The notes: generated by a model from the sequence alone, not told the origin. Positions 1 through 7,908 are shown, numbered from the stretch's first letter. The stretch: DNA of 64,000 nucleotides from Spirillospora albida (GCF_000718255.1 NZ_JOFJ01000026.1:19971-83970); one strand, 5' to 3'. Translations and numbers: made by a program.

Positions 1-179
1 TGGCGGGTCGACAGCCCGGCCGCCCGGCTCAGATCGGTGACCTTCGTGGCGCGGTAGCCGGGCCCGGCGCCGAACAGCTCCAGGCCGGCGGCGAGGAACC
101 GCTCGCGGCGCTCGGCGCGGCGCTCGGCCGCGGGGCGTCCGCCGTACCGGCCCGCCGCCGGTGTGATCCTGCCCGCCAC
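1..179 (-). CDS. TetR-family regulator, N-terminal part (cut by window edge)
   Basis: Only the first 59 codons lie in the window. The start is GTG at 179, preceded by a strong GAGGGAGG Shine-Dalgarno sequence. The translation contains RRERFLAAGLELF followed by YRATKVTDLSRAAGLSTR, which is the usual first helix and helix-turn-helix of TetR-type DNA-binding domains. The gene is divergent from the secreted beta-propeller gene at 336, and a perfect 9-bp inverted repeat lies between them (267-290). TetR regulators commonly repress themselves and the divergent neighbour, so that is the likely role here; this part is inference. The ligand-binding half is outside the window, so the effector cannot be guessed. 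Confidence 0.8.
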   Translation of the reverse strand, partial: MAGRITPAAGRYGGRPAAERRAERRERFLAAGLELFGAGPGYRATKVTDLSRAAGLSTR

Positions 180-266
180 GTTCCTCCCTCGTCCGGTGGT
201 CTCCGATTTTCCCCTGGATGGGTCTTGTGGCGGTGCGGTTGTTGTCCTACCGTCCAGTAGCCCGAG

Positions 267-290
267 GTTTGAATATTGGCGTATTCAAAC
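267..290. promoter_or_regulatory. Palindromic operator, probably for the divergent TetR regulator
   Basis: Perfect inverted repeat with 9-bp arms GTTTGAATA and TATTCAAAC around a 6-nt spacer (TTGGCG). It is AT-rich inside GC-rich surroundings and sits 46 bp before the start at 336 and 88 bp before the TetR start at 179. Size, symmetry and location fit a TetR operator controlling both directions. Binding by this regulator is inferred. Confidence 0.6.
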
Positions 291-335
291 CAGCCGCGGT
301 CTTTCCGCCCATCCCCCCACCCCTGGAGGAAGGCC

Positions 336-1604
336 ATGCGCCCGAACCCCTTACGGCGCCTCCCGCTCCGCTCGCGGCGGCTCGCCGCCCTGGCCGTGCC
401 CGCCCTCGCCGCCGCCGCGGTGGTCGCCGCACCCGCCGCTCCCGCGAACGCCGCCGCGCCGCTCCGGCAGGTGATGTTCGTCGGCAACAACTGGGACGGC
501 ACCGCCGACGTGATCGAGGCGAGCGGTACGTTCGCCAAGATCGGCCGCGTCAACGTCGTCCCCGACAAGGACGAGCGCCTCCGCGAGATCTACACCAACC
601 CCGTCAAGCTGGTCTACTTCCTGGGCGTCCGGGAGACCGCGGGCGAGGGCCACGACCAGTTCGTGGACGACATGTACTCCACGCCCGACGGCACCGCGAT
701 GGTCGTCTCCCGGCCGAGCTTCGCCGACGTCGTGTCGATCGACCTGGCCACCGGTCGGATCAAGTGGCGGTTCCCCGTCTCCGGGTACCGCGCCGACCAC
801 ATGGCGATCTCCCCGGACGGCACCCGCGTCGCCGTCTCGGCGTCCACGTCCAACACCGTCCACGTCCTCGACATCACCACCGGCCGCCAGGTCGGCTCCT
901 TCGCCACCGGCGACAAGCCGCACGAGAACGTCTTCACCTCCGACGGCAAGCTGTGGAACATGTCGATCGGCGAGGTCAACAACGACCTCGACGCCCCCTG
1001 GCTCGACTTCGCCAAGGGCGACCGACGCATCACCGTCGTCGACGCCGCGACGTTCCAGCAGTCGAGGATCATCGACATGCGCCAGCGGCTGGACGCGTTC
1101 GGCCGCAAGGACCTGTCGGACTCGGTGCGTCCCGTCGCGTTCACCCCGGACGAGAAGAAGCTGTACTTCCAGGTGTCGTTCTTCAACGGGTTCCTGGAGT
1201 ACGACGTCCCCTCCGACAAGATCACCCGGCTGAAGGAGCTGCCGAAGAACCCCGCCACCGACGACGAGCGGACCACGTTCGTCAACGACTCCCGGCACCA
1301 CGGCATGTCGATGAGCCCCGACGGCGCGAAGCTCTGCGTCGCCGGGACCATGGACGACTACGCCACCGTCGTGGACCGCGCCACCCTGCAGCAGGGCCCG
1401 CTCGTGACCGCGTCCAAGCCGTACTGGGCGACGGTCAGCGGCGACGGCCGCTCCTGCGTCATCTCCGAGAGCGGCACGGACCGGGTCACCGCGATCAGCT
1501 TCGCCACCGGCCAGAAGATCGTCTCGGTGCCGGTCGGCGACCACCCGCAGCGCGTGCGCCTCGCCCGCGTCCCCGCCGGCTGGACCTCCCCGTCCGGCGG
1601 CTGA
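336..1604 (+). CDS. Secreted YVTN-like beta-propeller repeat protein
   Basis: 422 aa. I chose ATG 336 because GGAGGAAGG lies just upstream and the protein then begins with a clean Sec signal peptide: Arg-rich n-region, Ala/Val-rich core to about residue 35, and an AxA-type site near PANAAA. The mature part is made of blade-like repeats such as TPDGTAMVVSRPSFADVVSIDLATGRI, SPDGTRVAVSASTSNTVHVLDITTGR and SPDGAKLCVAGTMDDYATVVDRAT, typical of YncE/YVTN or cytochrome-d1-like propellers. No heme motif or catalytic residue is evident, so it is probably an extracytoplasmic binding or scaffold protein. A TetR-type operator lies upstream and a strong hairpin follows the stop. Confidence 0.75.
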   Translation: MRPNPLRRLPLRSRRLAALAVPALAAAAVVAAPAAPANAAAPLRQVMFVGNNWDGTADVIEASGTFAKIGRVNVVPDKDERLREIYTNPVKLVYFLGVRETAGEGHDQFVDDMYSTPDGTAMVVSRPSFADVVSIDLATGRIKWRFPVSGYRADHMAISPDGTRVAVSASTSNTVHVLDITTGRQVGSFATGDKPHENVFTSDGKLWNMSIGEVNNDLDAPWLDFAKGDRRITVVDAATFQQSRIIDMRQRLDAFGRKDLSDSVRPVAFTPDEKKLYFQVSFFNGFLEYDVPSDKITRLKELPKNPATDDERTTFVNDSRHHGMSMSPDGAKLCVAGTMDDYATVVDRATLQQGPLVTASKPYWATVSGDGRSCVISESGTDRVTAISFATGQKIVSVPVGDHPQRVRLARVPAGWTSPSGG

Positions 1605-1614
1605 CGCCCGGACC

Positions 1615-1648
1615 CCGGTACCGGGGCACCCCCCTGCCCCGGTACCGG
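1615..1648. terminator. Strong GC hairpin between convergent genes
   Basis: Perfect 14-bp stem (CCGGTACCGGGGCA pairing with TGCCCCGGTACCGG) around a 6-nt C loop. It begins 11 bp after the stop of the beta-propeller gene and ends 13 bp before the 3' end of the convergent PPOX gene. It lacks a T-run but, as in many actinomycetes, probably acts as a bidirectional terminator. Confidence 0.7.
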
Positions 1649-1661
1649 CCTCCGTCCCCGG

Positions 1662-2081
1662 TCACGCGGCGGCGGGCGCCAGGATCCGCCCCGTCACCTG
1701 GCGGCACCCGATGCGGATGAACGCGTCCCGCCGTCCGGGCGCCCACGGCCCCGGCAGCAGCCGCATCAGCCGGTCGATCTCGGCCTCCTGCGTCACCGCC
1801 CTGGCCGGGCCGACAACGGTGACGGACCAGCCCGCCCGGGTGGCCGGATCGATCTCATCGATCTCGAACGCGACGATCGCGCCGCGCAGCGCCGCGTTCA
1901 GCTTCGAGCCGGGCGCCGTACGGATGACGAGCGCGCGGTCGCCGTCCATCGCGTAGTTGACGGGCTGGATCGCGGGCAGCGCCTGGTCGGTGTACACGAC
2001 GCGGCCGACCGCGGCCGTCCGCAGCAGTTCCAGGCACTCGGCACCGCCGAGGGTCAGCGGGTCGATCGCATCGGGAGTCAT
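1662..2081 (-). CDS. Pyridoxamine 5'-phosphate oxidase (PPOX/split-barrel) family protein, copy 1
   Basis: 139 aa, the usual size for one flavin-binding split-barrel domain. Visible family features are the N-terminal AECLELLRTAAVGRVVYTDQ, then ALPAIQPVNYAMDGDRALVIRTAPGSKL and AIVAFEIDEIDPATRAGWSVTVVG, as in mycobacterial Rv-type and NimA-like FMN or F420 proteins. The exact substrate is unknown; reduction of nitro compounds or oxidation of a cofactor are possibilities. Two close paralogs lie at 47419-47859 and 58504-58959. All three have DosR-box-like palindromes upstream; here the candidate is 2173-2186, about 100 bp before the ATG, and it is the weakest match of the set. Confidence 0.8.
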   Translation of the reverse strand: MTPDAIDPLTLGGAECLELLRTAAVGRVVYTDQALPAIQPVNYAMDGDRALVIRTAPGSKLNAALRGAIVAFEIDEIDPATRAGWSVTVVGPARAVTQEAEIDRLMRLLPGPWAPGRRDAFIRIGCRQVTGRILAPAAA

Positions 2082-2172
2082 ACGTCCAGGGTCGGCCGCG
2101 GCGCCGCCGCCGGGCAGAGGCGAACGTCCCCGGCGCGCCCCTCGCCGCCCGCCCGGACGTCCCGCCGCGGAT

Positions 2173-2186
2173 GGGCCCTTGGACCC
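2173..2186 (-). promoter_or_regulatory. Weak DosR-box-like palindrome upstream of PPOX copy 1
   Basis: On the minus strand it reads GGGTCC-AA-GGGCCC, the same 6-2-6 layout as the box at 48570-48583 (GGGACC-AA-GGTCCC) with two differences. It lies in the divergent gap between the PPOX gene (start 2081) and the membrane protein gene at 2326. It is proposed because the two PPOX paralogs have better boxes; taken alone it would be weak. Confidence 0.35.
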
Positions 2187-2325
2187 ACGCGCCCGCCACC
2201 TGGGCATTCCAGGGCACCGGCCCCGGTCGGGCGGGACAACCGGGTCGATACCGTACGCGCCGGGAACCCGCCGGCGACGCGGCGCGTCGGAGCAGGCGGC
2301 TCCCACCGAACACGAGGGGGGTCCC

Positions 2326-2856
2326 ATGTCACGGTCGGCCGGTGCGAAGGCGGAGAGAACGAGCCCGACGGGCCTCATCGTCATGATGGCGATGTGGCTG
2401 GCTGTCGGCCTCCTGCCCATCGGGTTCTCCGTCGGCGACGTGCGCCTGGCGTTCGGCCTGACCGGCGAGCCGGGCAGGGCCACCGTCGAGCTGTGCGTCG
2501 AGACCGGCGGCGGCAAGGGCTCCGGCACCGACTGCCGGGGCACGTTCCGGCCGGACGCCCCCGGCGCCGCCCCCGTGGGGAACGTCCACCTCCCGCCCGA
2601 GTCCGACGAGGGCGAGACCTTCACGGCCCGCCTCCGCCCGGACGGCGAGCACGCCGTCCCCACCGGCCTCAAGGGGCGGCTGGCGTCCCTCGCGCTGCCC
2701 GCGCTGGGCTTGTTCTTCCTGCTGCCGATGCCGATCGCCCTGCGCTACCTGATCTCCGACCGGCGGGCCGGCCGCGTGTCCCTGTACGCCCTGGTCGCCT
2801 CGATGGCCGGGGCGGCCGTCCTGTGCATCACGGGACTGGTCGCCTCCGGCCTCTGA
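2326..2856 (+). CDS. Small membrane protein of unknown function
   Basis: 176 aa, not recognised as a named family. ATG 2326 follows a GAGGGGGG ribosome site. There are three predicted membrane segments: about residues 17-36, about 118-141, and about 152-172. Between the first and second is an extracytoplasmic stretch rich in Gly, Asp and Glu with two Cys residues (ELCVETGG and TDCRGTF) that could form a disulfide. It is divergent from the PPOX gene and shares its 244-bp intergenic region. It ends 12 bp before the convergent carboxypeptidase gene. Confidence 0.6.
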   Translation: MSRSAGAKAERTSPTGLIVMMAMWLAVGLLPIGFSVGDVRLAFGLTGEPGRATVELCVETGGGKGSGTDCRGTFRPDAPGAAPVGNVHLPPESDEGETFTARLRPDGEHAVPTGLKGRLASLALPALGLFFLLPMPIALRYLISDRRAGRVSLYALVASMAGAAVLCITGLVASGL

Positions 2857-2868
2857 CCGCCGCGCCCG

Positions 2869-4371
2869 TCAGCGCTCCCGCGCGACGAGCCGGGACGCGG
2901 CCTCGGTCCACGAGCGCTCGAGGTCGCCGTCGCTGCGGGGGGCCAGCCGGACGTCGCGTCCGGACGCCAGCCGGATCGCGATGCGGTCCTCGATGTCCGA
3001 CGGCTTGCCCCCGGAGTGCCCGTTGATGAGGATCGAGAAGATCAGCCTGCGGCCGCGCGCGTCGGTGACGTACCCGGACAGCGCCGTCACGCCGTTGATC
3101 GTCCCGGTCTTGGCCCGGACGTTCCCGGCCGCGGCGGTGCCCCGCATCCGGCCCGCCAGGGTGCCGCCCGTCAGGCCGGGGCGCCCGGCGACCGGGAACG
3201 AGCTGCGCCACGCACCGAACCACGGCTCCCTGCGGGCGTTCCGCAGCAGGGTGGCGAGCTGCGCGGCCGACGTCCGGTTCCCGTGCGATAGGCCCGACCC
3301 GTCCGTCATCCGGACGCCGACGCCGAGCCGCCGCAGGTACCTCGTCGCGGCCGGAAGGCCGGCCTCCCACGAGCCCCGCCCGCGGACCTTCCGCCCGATC
3401 GCCTTGATGAGCGTCTCCGACATGACGTTGTTGCTCAGCTTCATCAGCGGCACCACGAGCTGCGACAGCGGCATCGACGTCCGCGTCGCCAGCAGGCGGG
3501 CGCCCCCCGGCGTGGAGCCGTGCCGCGGCCGCCCGCCCACCTGGACGCCCCTGTCGCGCAGCGCCCGCTGGAACACGTCCGCCGCGTACAGCGCCGGGTC
3601 CTGCACCGAGCGCAGCACCTGCACGCCCACCCGCCCGGCGGGCAGCGACCCGCGGATTACGAGCACGTTCCCGGGACGCCGCTCCACCGCCAGCGTGCGC
3701 GCCGACCCGGGCCGCCCGGTGACGGCCCGGTTCCGGATCTTCATCACGCCCGTGCGGGGCGTCAGCCGGACCCGGACCCTCTCCCCCCGCCCGCGCGGCG
3801 TCACCGACACGCGCACCGCCCCCGCGTTGAGCATCGGGTCCGGCGCCACCGTGAGCGCCGACGTCTCCGAGCCGAAGTGGTACTGCAGGTCGGCCGCGAA
3901 CCAGTCGGAGGGGATCCGCCTCCGGTCGAACCAGGTGTCGTCGGCGACGAGCCCGGTCACGCTCCGCACCCCGGTCTTCGCGACCTGCGCGGCGAGCCAC
4001 CGGTACTCCTGGACGCGCATCGTGGTGTCGCCCGTCCCCTCGAGGTAGAGGCGCCCGCCCGCCTCGTACACCCGCGTCCGGAACCGGTAGTCGGGCCCGA
4101 GCAGCCCGAGGGCGGCCGCCGTCGTCTGCATTTTGTTGTTGGACGCGGGCTTCAGCCGCCGTCCCGCGTTCCGGCTGTAGAGCGTCCGGCCCGACCGGAC
4201 GTCGCGCACGACGACCCCGACCTGCGCCCCCCGGAGCCGCGAATCCCGAAGGACCCGATCCAGATCCCCCCGCAGCCCTCCCGGAGCCTCGTCGGCCAGG
4301 GCGGCACTCACACCCCCCTGAGCCGCTGTCAGCACACCGACCAGGGACACGACACCGATGACACGAAGCAT
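2869..4371 (-). CDS. dacB: D-alanyl-D-alanine carboxypeptidase/endopeptidase, PBP4 (peptidase S13) family
   Basis: 500 aa from ATG 4371, which gives a signal peptide MLRVIGVVSLVGVLTAAQGG followed by an Ala-rich cleavage region. A GTG at 4416 would add 15 residues before the signal core and is less likely. All three active-site motifs of penicillin-binding proteins are present: SxxK as PASNNKM (Ser77, Lys80), SxN as KLSNNVM, and KTG as RAKTGTINGV. Length and motif spacing match class C low-molecular-weight PBPs with a large insert between SxxK and SxN. The enzyme trims or cleaves peptidoglycan stem peptides outside the membrane. It appears monocistronic. Confidence 0.9.
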   Translation of the reverse strand: MLRVIGVVSLVGVLTAAQGGVSAALADEAPGGLRGDLDRVLRDSRLRGAQVGVVVRDVRSGRTLYSRNAGRRLKPASNNKMQTTAAALGLLGPDYRFRTRVYEAGGRLYLEGTGDTTMRVQEYRWLAAQVAKTGVRSVTGLVADDTWFDRRRIPSDWFAADLQYHFGSETSALTVAPDPMLNAGAVRVSVTPRGRGERVRVRLTPRTGVMKIRNRAVTGRPGSARTLAVERRPGNVLVIRGSLPAGRVGVQVLRSVQDPALYAADVFQRALRDRGVQVGGRPRHGSTPGGARLLATRTSMPLSQLVVPLMKLSNNVMSETLIKAIGRKVRGRGSWEAGLPAATRYLRRLGVGVRMTDGSGLSHGNRTSAAQLATLLRNARREPWFGAWRSSFPVAGRPGLTGGTLAGRMRGTAAAGNVRAKTGTINGVTALSGYVTDARGRRLIFSILINGHSGGKPSDIEDRIAIRLASGRDVRLAPRSDGDLERSWTEAASRLVARER

Positions 4372-4542
4372 GGGACCGGATACTAAGAGTGACGTCCTGT
4401 GCGCGTAGCCTCCCACGCCGCACAGCCCGAAATCACCCGCCGCAGCCGCCGCTGGTGCACCGCACCCGCGTCTACGGTCTCGGCCGCATCATGAGGGGAC
4501 CGATCGGCCATGTGGCGATACGGATCGTGCCCATTCAGGGGG

Positions 4543-5172
4543 TCAGCGTTCGGCGGCGAGCTTGACGCCCAGGCCGATGAACACGGTTCCGGTCGCGGCG
4601 TCGATACGGCGGCGCACCGCGCGGCGGGCGCGCAGGACGGTGCCGATGCGCCCGGCCAGCACGCCGACCGTCCCGTCCGCCACGAACTCCAGGACGATCA
4701 GGATGCCGCCCAGGATGGCGAACTGCAGCCAGACCGGTCCCGCGGCCGGATCGACGAACTGGGGCAGGAAGGCGACCATGAAGGTGAACGTCTGCGGGTT
4801 GGCCATGGCGGACACCACCCCGTTGAGGTAGGCGCGCCGCCCCGTCATCCCGCCGCCGGCGGCATCGTCGGCCCGGGCGTCGTCGCGGTTCCGGATCATC
4901 TGGACGCCGAGGTAGATCAGGTAGGCGGCGCCGGCGATCCGGATCATCGTGAACACGATCGGGAACGCCGTCAGCAGCACGGCGAGCCCGGCGGCCGCCG
5001 CGGCGATGAACAGCGCGTCACCCGTGATCACGCCCACGGTGGCCAGCAGCCCGGCGCGGGCACCGCCCCGCACGCCGCATCCGAGCACGAACAGCATGTC
5101 GGGGCCGGGAGTGATGAGGGCGATGATCGTGGTCACGGTGAACACGGCGAGCACGTGCGCGTCGATCGGCAT
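4543..5172 (-). CDS. LysE/RhtB-family amino-acid exporter
   Basis: 209 aa with about six hydrophobic segments, the standard size for this exporter family. The N-terminal signature TIIALITPGPDMLFVLGCGVRGG is diagnostic (LTPGPD motif in the first membrane helix, followed by the GxxxG region), and ANPQTFTFMVAFLPQFVD matches the conserved central NPK/NPQ-type loop. The family exports amino acids or analogues such as lysine, threonine, homoserine lactone or cysteine; the substrate cannot be read from sequence. No LysG-like regulator is adjacent. Confidence 0.88.
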   Translation of the reverse strand: MPIDAHVLAVFTVTTIIALITPGPDMLFVLGCGVRGGARAGLLATVGVITGDALFIAAAAAGLAVLLTAFPIVFTMIRIAGAAYLIYLGVQMIRNRDDARADDAAGGGMTGRRAYLNGVVSAMANPQTFTFMVAFLPQFVDPAAGPVWLQFAILGGILIVLEFVADGTVGVLAGRIGTVLRARRAVRRRIDAATGTVFIGLGVKLAAER

Positions 5173-5320
5173 CCGAAGATCGTTGCACCGGTCGGCTCCG
5201 GTGCGCCATCGGTTAAGGAGCCGGCCGTCAGCATCGGGTCGTCGATGCCGGCGACCACCCGGCCCGTCCGGTGGGGCGTTCCGTCATAGTCTGAGTCCGG
5301 GCGCGAAAGGGGAGGTCGAG

Positions 5321-5992
5321 GTGGCCGAGATGACGCTGGCCGAGGTGATGGCCGAGCTGGCCGCGCTCGAGGATCCCAAGGTCCGCGCGGTGAACGAGAG
5401 GCACGGCGACGATCATGGCGTGAACCTCGGCGGGCTGCGCGCGCTGGCGAAACGGCTGAAGACCCGGCACGAACTCGCGCAGCGGCTCTGGCGGACGGGT
5501 GACACCGCGGCGCGGCTCCTGGCGCTCCTGATCTGCCGCCCGAAGGCGTTCGAGCGCGACGAGCTGGACGCGATGATGCGCGAGGCGCGCGCACCCAAGG
5601 TGCACGACTGGCTCGTCAACTACGTGGTGAAGAGGAACCCGCACGCGGAGGAGCTGCGCCTGGCCTGGTCGTCCGATCCGGACCCGGTGGTCGCGAGCGC
5701 GGGCTGGGCGCTGACCGCCGAACGCGTGGTGAAGAGGCCCGAGGGCCTCGATCTCGCGGGGCTCCTCGACGTCATCGAGGCGCGGATGCAGGACGCCCCC
5801 GATCGCCTGCAGTGGGCGATGAACACCTGCCTGGCCCACATCGGCATCGAGCACGCCGAGCACCGCGCCCGCGCCATCGACATAGGTGAGCGCCTGGAGG
5901 TGCTCAAGGACCATCCGACGTCCCCGGGCTGCACCTCTCCGTTCGCACCCATCTGGATCACCGAAATGGTCCGCCGCCGACACGAGAAGTAA
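5321..5992 (+). CDS. DNA alkylation repair protein, AlkD-like HEAT-repeat family
   Basis: 223 aa. The GTG at 5321 is preceded by AAAGGGGAGG; the frame is open upstream but without a plausible start. The all-helical sequence contains the repeats expected for AlkC/AlkD glycosylase-like proteins: LAKRLKTRHELAQRLWRTGDTAARLLALLI, then WLVNYVVKRNPHAEELRLAWSSD and VVASAGWALTAERVV. Family members excise cationic alkylated bases such as 3-methyladenine and 7-methylguanine without base flipping. The Trp/Asp residues used by AlkD cannot be assigned with certainty here, so activity is inferred from family only. Confidence 0.75.
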   Translation: MAEMTLAEVMAELAALEDPKVRAVNERHGDDHGVNLGGLRALAKRLKTRHELAQRLWRTGDTAARLLALLICRPKAFERDELDAMMREARAPKVHDWLVNYVVKRNPHAEELRLAWSSDPDPVVASAGWALTAERVVKRPEGLDLAGLLDVIEARMQDAPDRLQWAMNTCLAHIGIEHAEHRARAIDIGERLEVLKDHPTSPGCTSPFAPIWITEMVRRRHEK

Positions 5993-6071
5993 GGGACTCC
6001 TACAGGGCCGTATCGCGCTCTCCCTCGCCGCGGCACAGCAGAGGGCGGGGCTTGCTGAGACCGAGGGATTG

Positions 6072-6085
6072 GGGCCGAAGGTCCC
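6072..6085 (+). promoter_or_regulatory. DosR-box-like palindrome upstream of the DGC-ywiC pair
   Basis: GGGCCG-AA-GGTCCC, followed by G, centred about 83 bp before the ATG at 6162. The 14-bp core is identical to the box at 58995-59008 upstream of the PPOX-hmp operon. The right half is the perfect DosR half-site; the left half differs at two positions from GGGACC. It suggests that the DGC-ywiC operon belongs to the hypoxia regulon. Confidence 0.5.
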
Positions 6086-6108
6086 GGTACAGCCGTAGAT
6101 CATCGATG

Positions 6109-6122
6109 TACGCTGAAGCGTA
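6109..6122. promoter_or_regulatory. Short palindrome in AT-rich promoter region of the DGC gene
   Basis: TACGCT-GA-AGCGTA, a perfect 6-2-6 inverted repeat followed directly by G and five T, then an AT-rich stretch to the GAGGAGG ribosome site. It could be an operator near the promoter or a short attenuator hairpin. No cognate regulator is adjacent. Confidence 0.35.
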
Positions 6123-6161
6123 GTTTTTACATTTGCGATCGTATTTATTCGAGGAGGCGCG

Positions 6162-6572
6162 ATGGTGCGGCGCAAGGACCTGCCGCTCGTCTACTCCTGT
6201 TCCGGGTGTTCGAGCGCGGCGCAGATGACCAACTGGATCGCCGTCCAGCTCGACCGCAGGGGCGTCGCGGAGATGTCCTGCATCGCGGGCGTCGGCGGGG
6301 ACGTGCCGAGCCTCGTCCGCAAGGCGACCAGTGGACGCCCCGTCATCGCCATCGACGGGTGCGTCCTGACCTGCGCCAAGAGCTGCCTCGCCCGGCACGA
6401 CGTGACGCCGGCCGTCCACCATCTGCTCAGTGAGGACGGCGTCCGCAAGCGGCTGGGGGAGGACTTCGACCCCGAGCAGGCCGAGGAGGTCCTCGCCGGC
6501 ATCCTCGACCGCGTCGCGGCCGAGCTCGGAGACGGTTCCGATGGTGCAGACCGCGCGGCCGCCGGCGTCTGA
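6162..6572 (+). CDS. Putative zinc-binding protein, DGC domain
   Basis: 136 aa, ATG 6162 after a GAGGAGG ribosome site. The Cys pattern is that of the DGC family: YSCSGCSS (Cys13, Cys16), MSCIAGVGG (Cys40) and AIDGCVLTCAKSCL (Cys67, Cys71, Cys75), with the eponymous Asp-Gly-Cys at 65-67. The family is thought to bind Zn through these cysteines; its biochemical role is not established. It overlaps the YwiC-like gene by 32 bp and so is translationally linked to it. Homologs often sit near nitrate/nitrite respiration genes, consistent with the DosR-like box at 6072-6085. Confidence 0.82.
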   Translation: MVRRKDLPLVYSCSGCSSAAQMTNWIAVQLDRRGVAEMSCIAGVGGDVPSLVRKATSGRPVIAIDGCVLTCAKSCLARHDVTPAVHHLLSEDGVRKRLGEDFDPEQAEEVLAGILDRVAAELGDGSDGADRAAAGV

Positions 6573-7305
6573 GAGGCGCCGCGCGCCGTCCGGACGCAGG
6601 CGCCGGTGGGTCCCGCCGCAGCACGGGGCCTGGGCGATGCTGCTCGTCCCCTACCTGGCGGGGCTCCTCATCGTGGGCTTCTCCTGGCCCGCCCTGCCGC
6701 TGCTCGTCGCCTGGATCGCCGGATACCTCCTGTCGTACTACGCGCTCCTCGCCGTCAAGGTCCGCCGGTTCGGCAGGTTCCGTCCGCAGATCCTCGCGTA
6801 CGGGACGGCGGTGCCGGCCGCCGGGACGACGGTGCTCGCGGCCCGCCCGGAGGTCCTGCTCTTCGCGCCGGTCTTCGGGGCGGTGCTCCTGGTCAACGGC
6901 GCGTTCGCGGCCCGGCACGACGACCGGGCCCTGCTGAACGGGCTGGTGTCGGCGGCCGCCGCGACCGCCGTCCTGCCCGTGGTCGCCGTGGTCGCGGGGG
7001 AGTCGCCCCGGCGCACCGGCGAGGCGGTCCTGGTGACGTTCCTCTACTTCGCCGGGACGGTGCTGTTCGTCAAGACGTGCATCCGCGAGCGCGACAACAC
7101 GGCGCTGTTCGCGGTGTCGGCCGGTTTCCACGCCGCCGCGCTCGCCGTGGTCACCTGGCTGAGCTGGGTGTACACCGGCCCGTTCGCCTGGTACCTGGTC
7201 CGGGCGGTGGTGCTGCGCCGGCGCGGCCTCCCGGCGAAGAAGATCGGGATGATCGAGGTCGCGTCGTCGATCGTCCTGCTCGTCGCCCTCGCCATCGCGG
7301 CCTGA
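6541..7305 (+). CDS. YwiC-like membrane protein
   Basis: 254 aa from ATG 6541, inside the end of the DGC gene. The diagnostic N-terminal motif of the YwiC family, PPQHGAWAML, follows an Arg-rich cytoplasmic tail. About seven hydrophobic segments follow, and GMIEVASSIVLLVALAIAA forms the last helix. In Bacillus subtilis ywiC lies beside the fnr/narK/nar cluster, but its function is unknown. Here it forms an operon with the DGC protein 43 kb from narGHJI, and shared regulation through DosR-like boxes is the only link visible. The gene ends 21 bp before a convergent gene. Confidence 0.8.
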   Translation: MVQTARPPASERRRAPSGRRRRWVPPQHGAWAMLLVPYLAGLLIVGFSWPALPLLVAWIAGYLLSYYALLAVKVRRFGRFRPQILAYGTAVPAAGTTVLAARPEVLLFAPVFGAVLLVNGAFAARHDDRALLNGLVSAAAATAVLPVVAVVAGESPRRTGEAVLVTFLYFAGTVLFVKTCIRERDNTALFAVSAGFHAAALAVVTWLSWVYTGPFAWYLVRAVVLRRRGLPAKKIGMIEVASSIVLLVALAIAA

Positions 7306-7326
7306 GCGGTTTCACCGGACGCCCGG

Positions 7327-7908
7327 TCAGCGGCCCTTGGGGGGCAGGAGGCGGAGCAGTTCGGTGGCGGCTTGCCGGGCCTTGCCGGCGACGTCCGCCT
7401 CCTTGCCCGGTGCGCGGTAGGTGACCTGGACGACGAGGAGCCCGTCGCGGACGAGGATGCGCGCCTCGGTATCGTCCGCCCTCTTCCGGACGACCATCGT
7501 GCTGGTCTCGCCGAGCCCCGCCGAGCTCAGCGTGCCGTCGGAGGACGTCGGCCGCCGGGCGTCGTAGAACTGCCGGAGGTCCTCGGCCTCCTTCCCGGGC
7601 GTGAGCGCGCCGGTGGGGCGGTAGGCGCTCAGGCTGAGCGTGGTGCGCTCGTCGGCGCTGCTCCAGTCGCACTGCATCTCGCCGTAGAAGATGGCCTGCG
7701 ACCTGGGCTTGCGCGCGTCGGGAACCAGCTCCGCGGCCAGGGGGCGGGGGAACCAGATGCACAGGTCGACCAGCGGGGTCCGCCGCGGGACGTACTCGCC
7801 GCGGTCGGTGCCCAGGGCGGTCTTGAGCCAGAGGAACGGCGCCCACAAGGCTGCCGACATCAGCAGCATGCCCACCAGCAGCCCGGTCTCGCGCCCGTTC
7901 AGTCTCAT
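7327..7908 (-). CDS. Membrane-anchored protein of unknown function
   Basis: 193 aa. ATG 7908 overlaps the stop of the upstream gene as ATGA, so the two are cotranslated. One N-terminal membrane helix, roughly residues 8-30, anchors a soluble extracytoplasmic domain with two Cys (CIWF and QCDW), ending VAGKARQAATELLRLLPPKGR. It resembles small actinomycete membrane-anchored proteins without assigned function. The upstream partner carries a similar C-terminal domain, so the two may have arisen by duplication and may form a complex; this is inference. Confidence 0.55.
   Translation of the reverse strand: MRLNGRETGLLVGMLLMSAALWAPFLWLKTALGTDRGEYVPRRTPLVDLCIWFPRPLAAELVPDARKPRSQAIFYGEMQCDWSSADERTTLSLSAYRPTGALTPGKEAEDLRQFYDARRPTSSDGTLSSAGLGETSTMVVRKRADDTEARILVRDGLLVVQVTYRAPGKEADVAGKARQAATELLRLLPPKGR

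Noticed and set aside
4372..4542. Possible small gene or tRNA between the carboxypeptidase and LysE genes
   Set aside because: No cloverleaf, no frame with start and ribosome site, and no conserved protein pattern.
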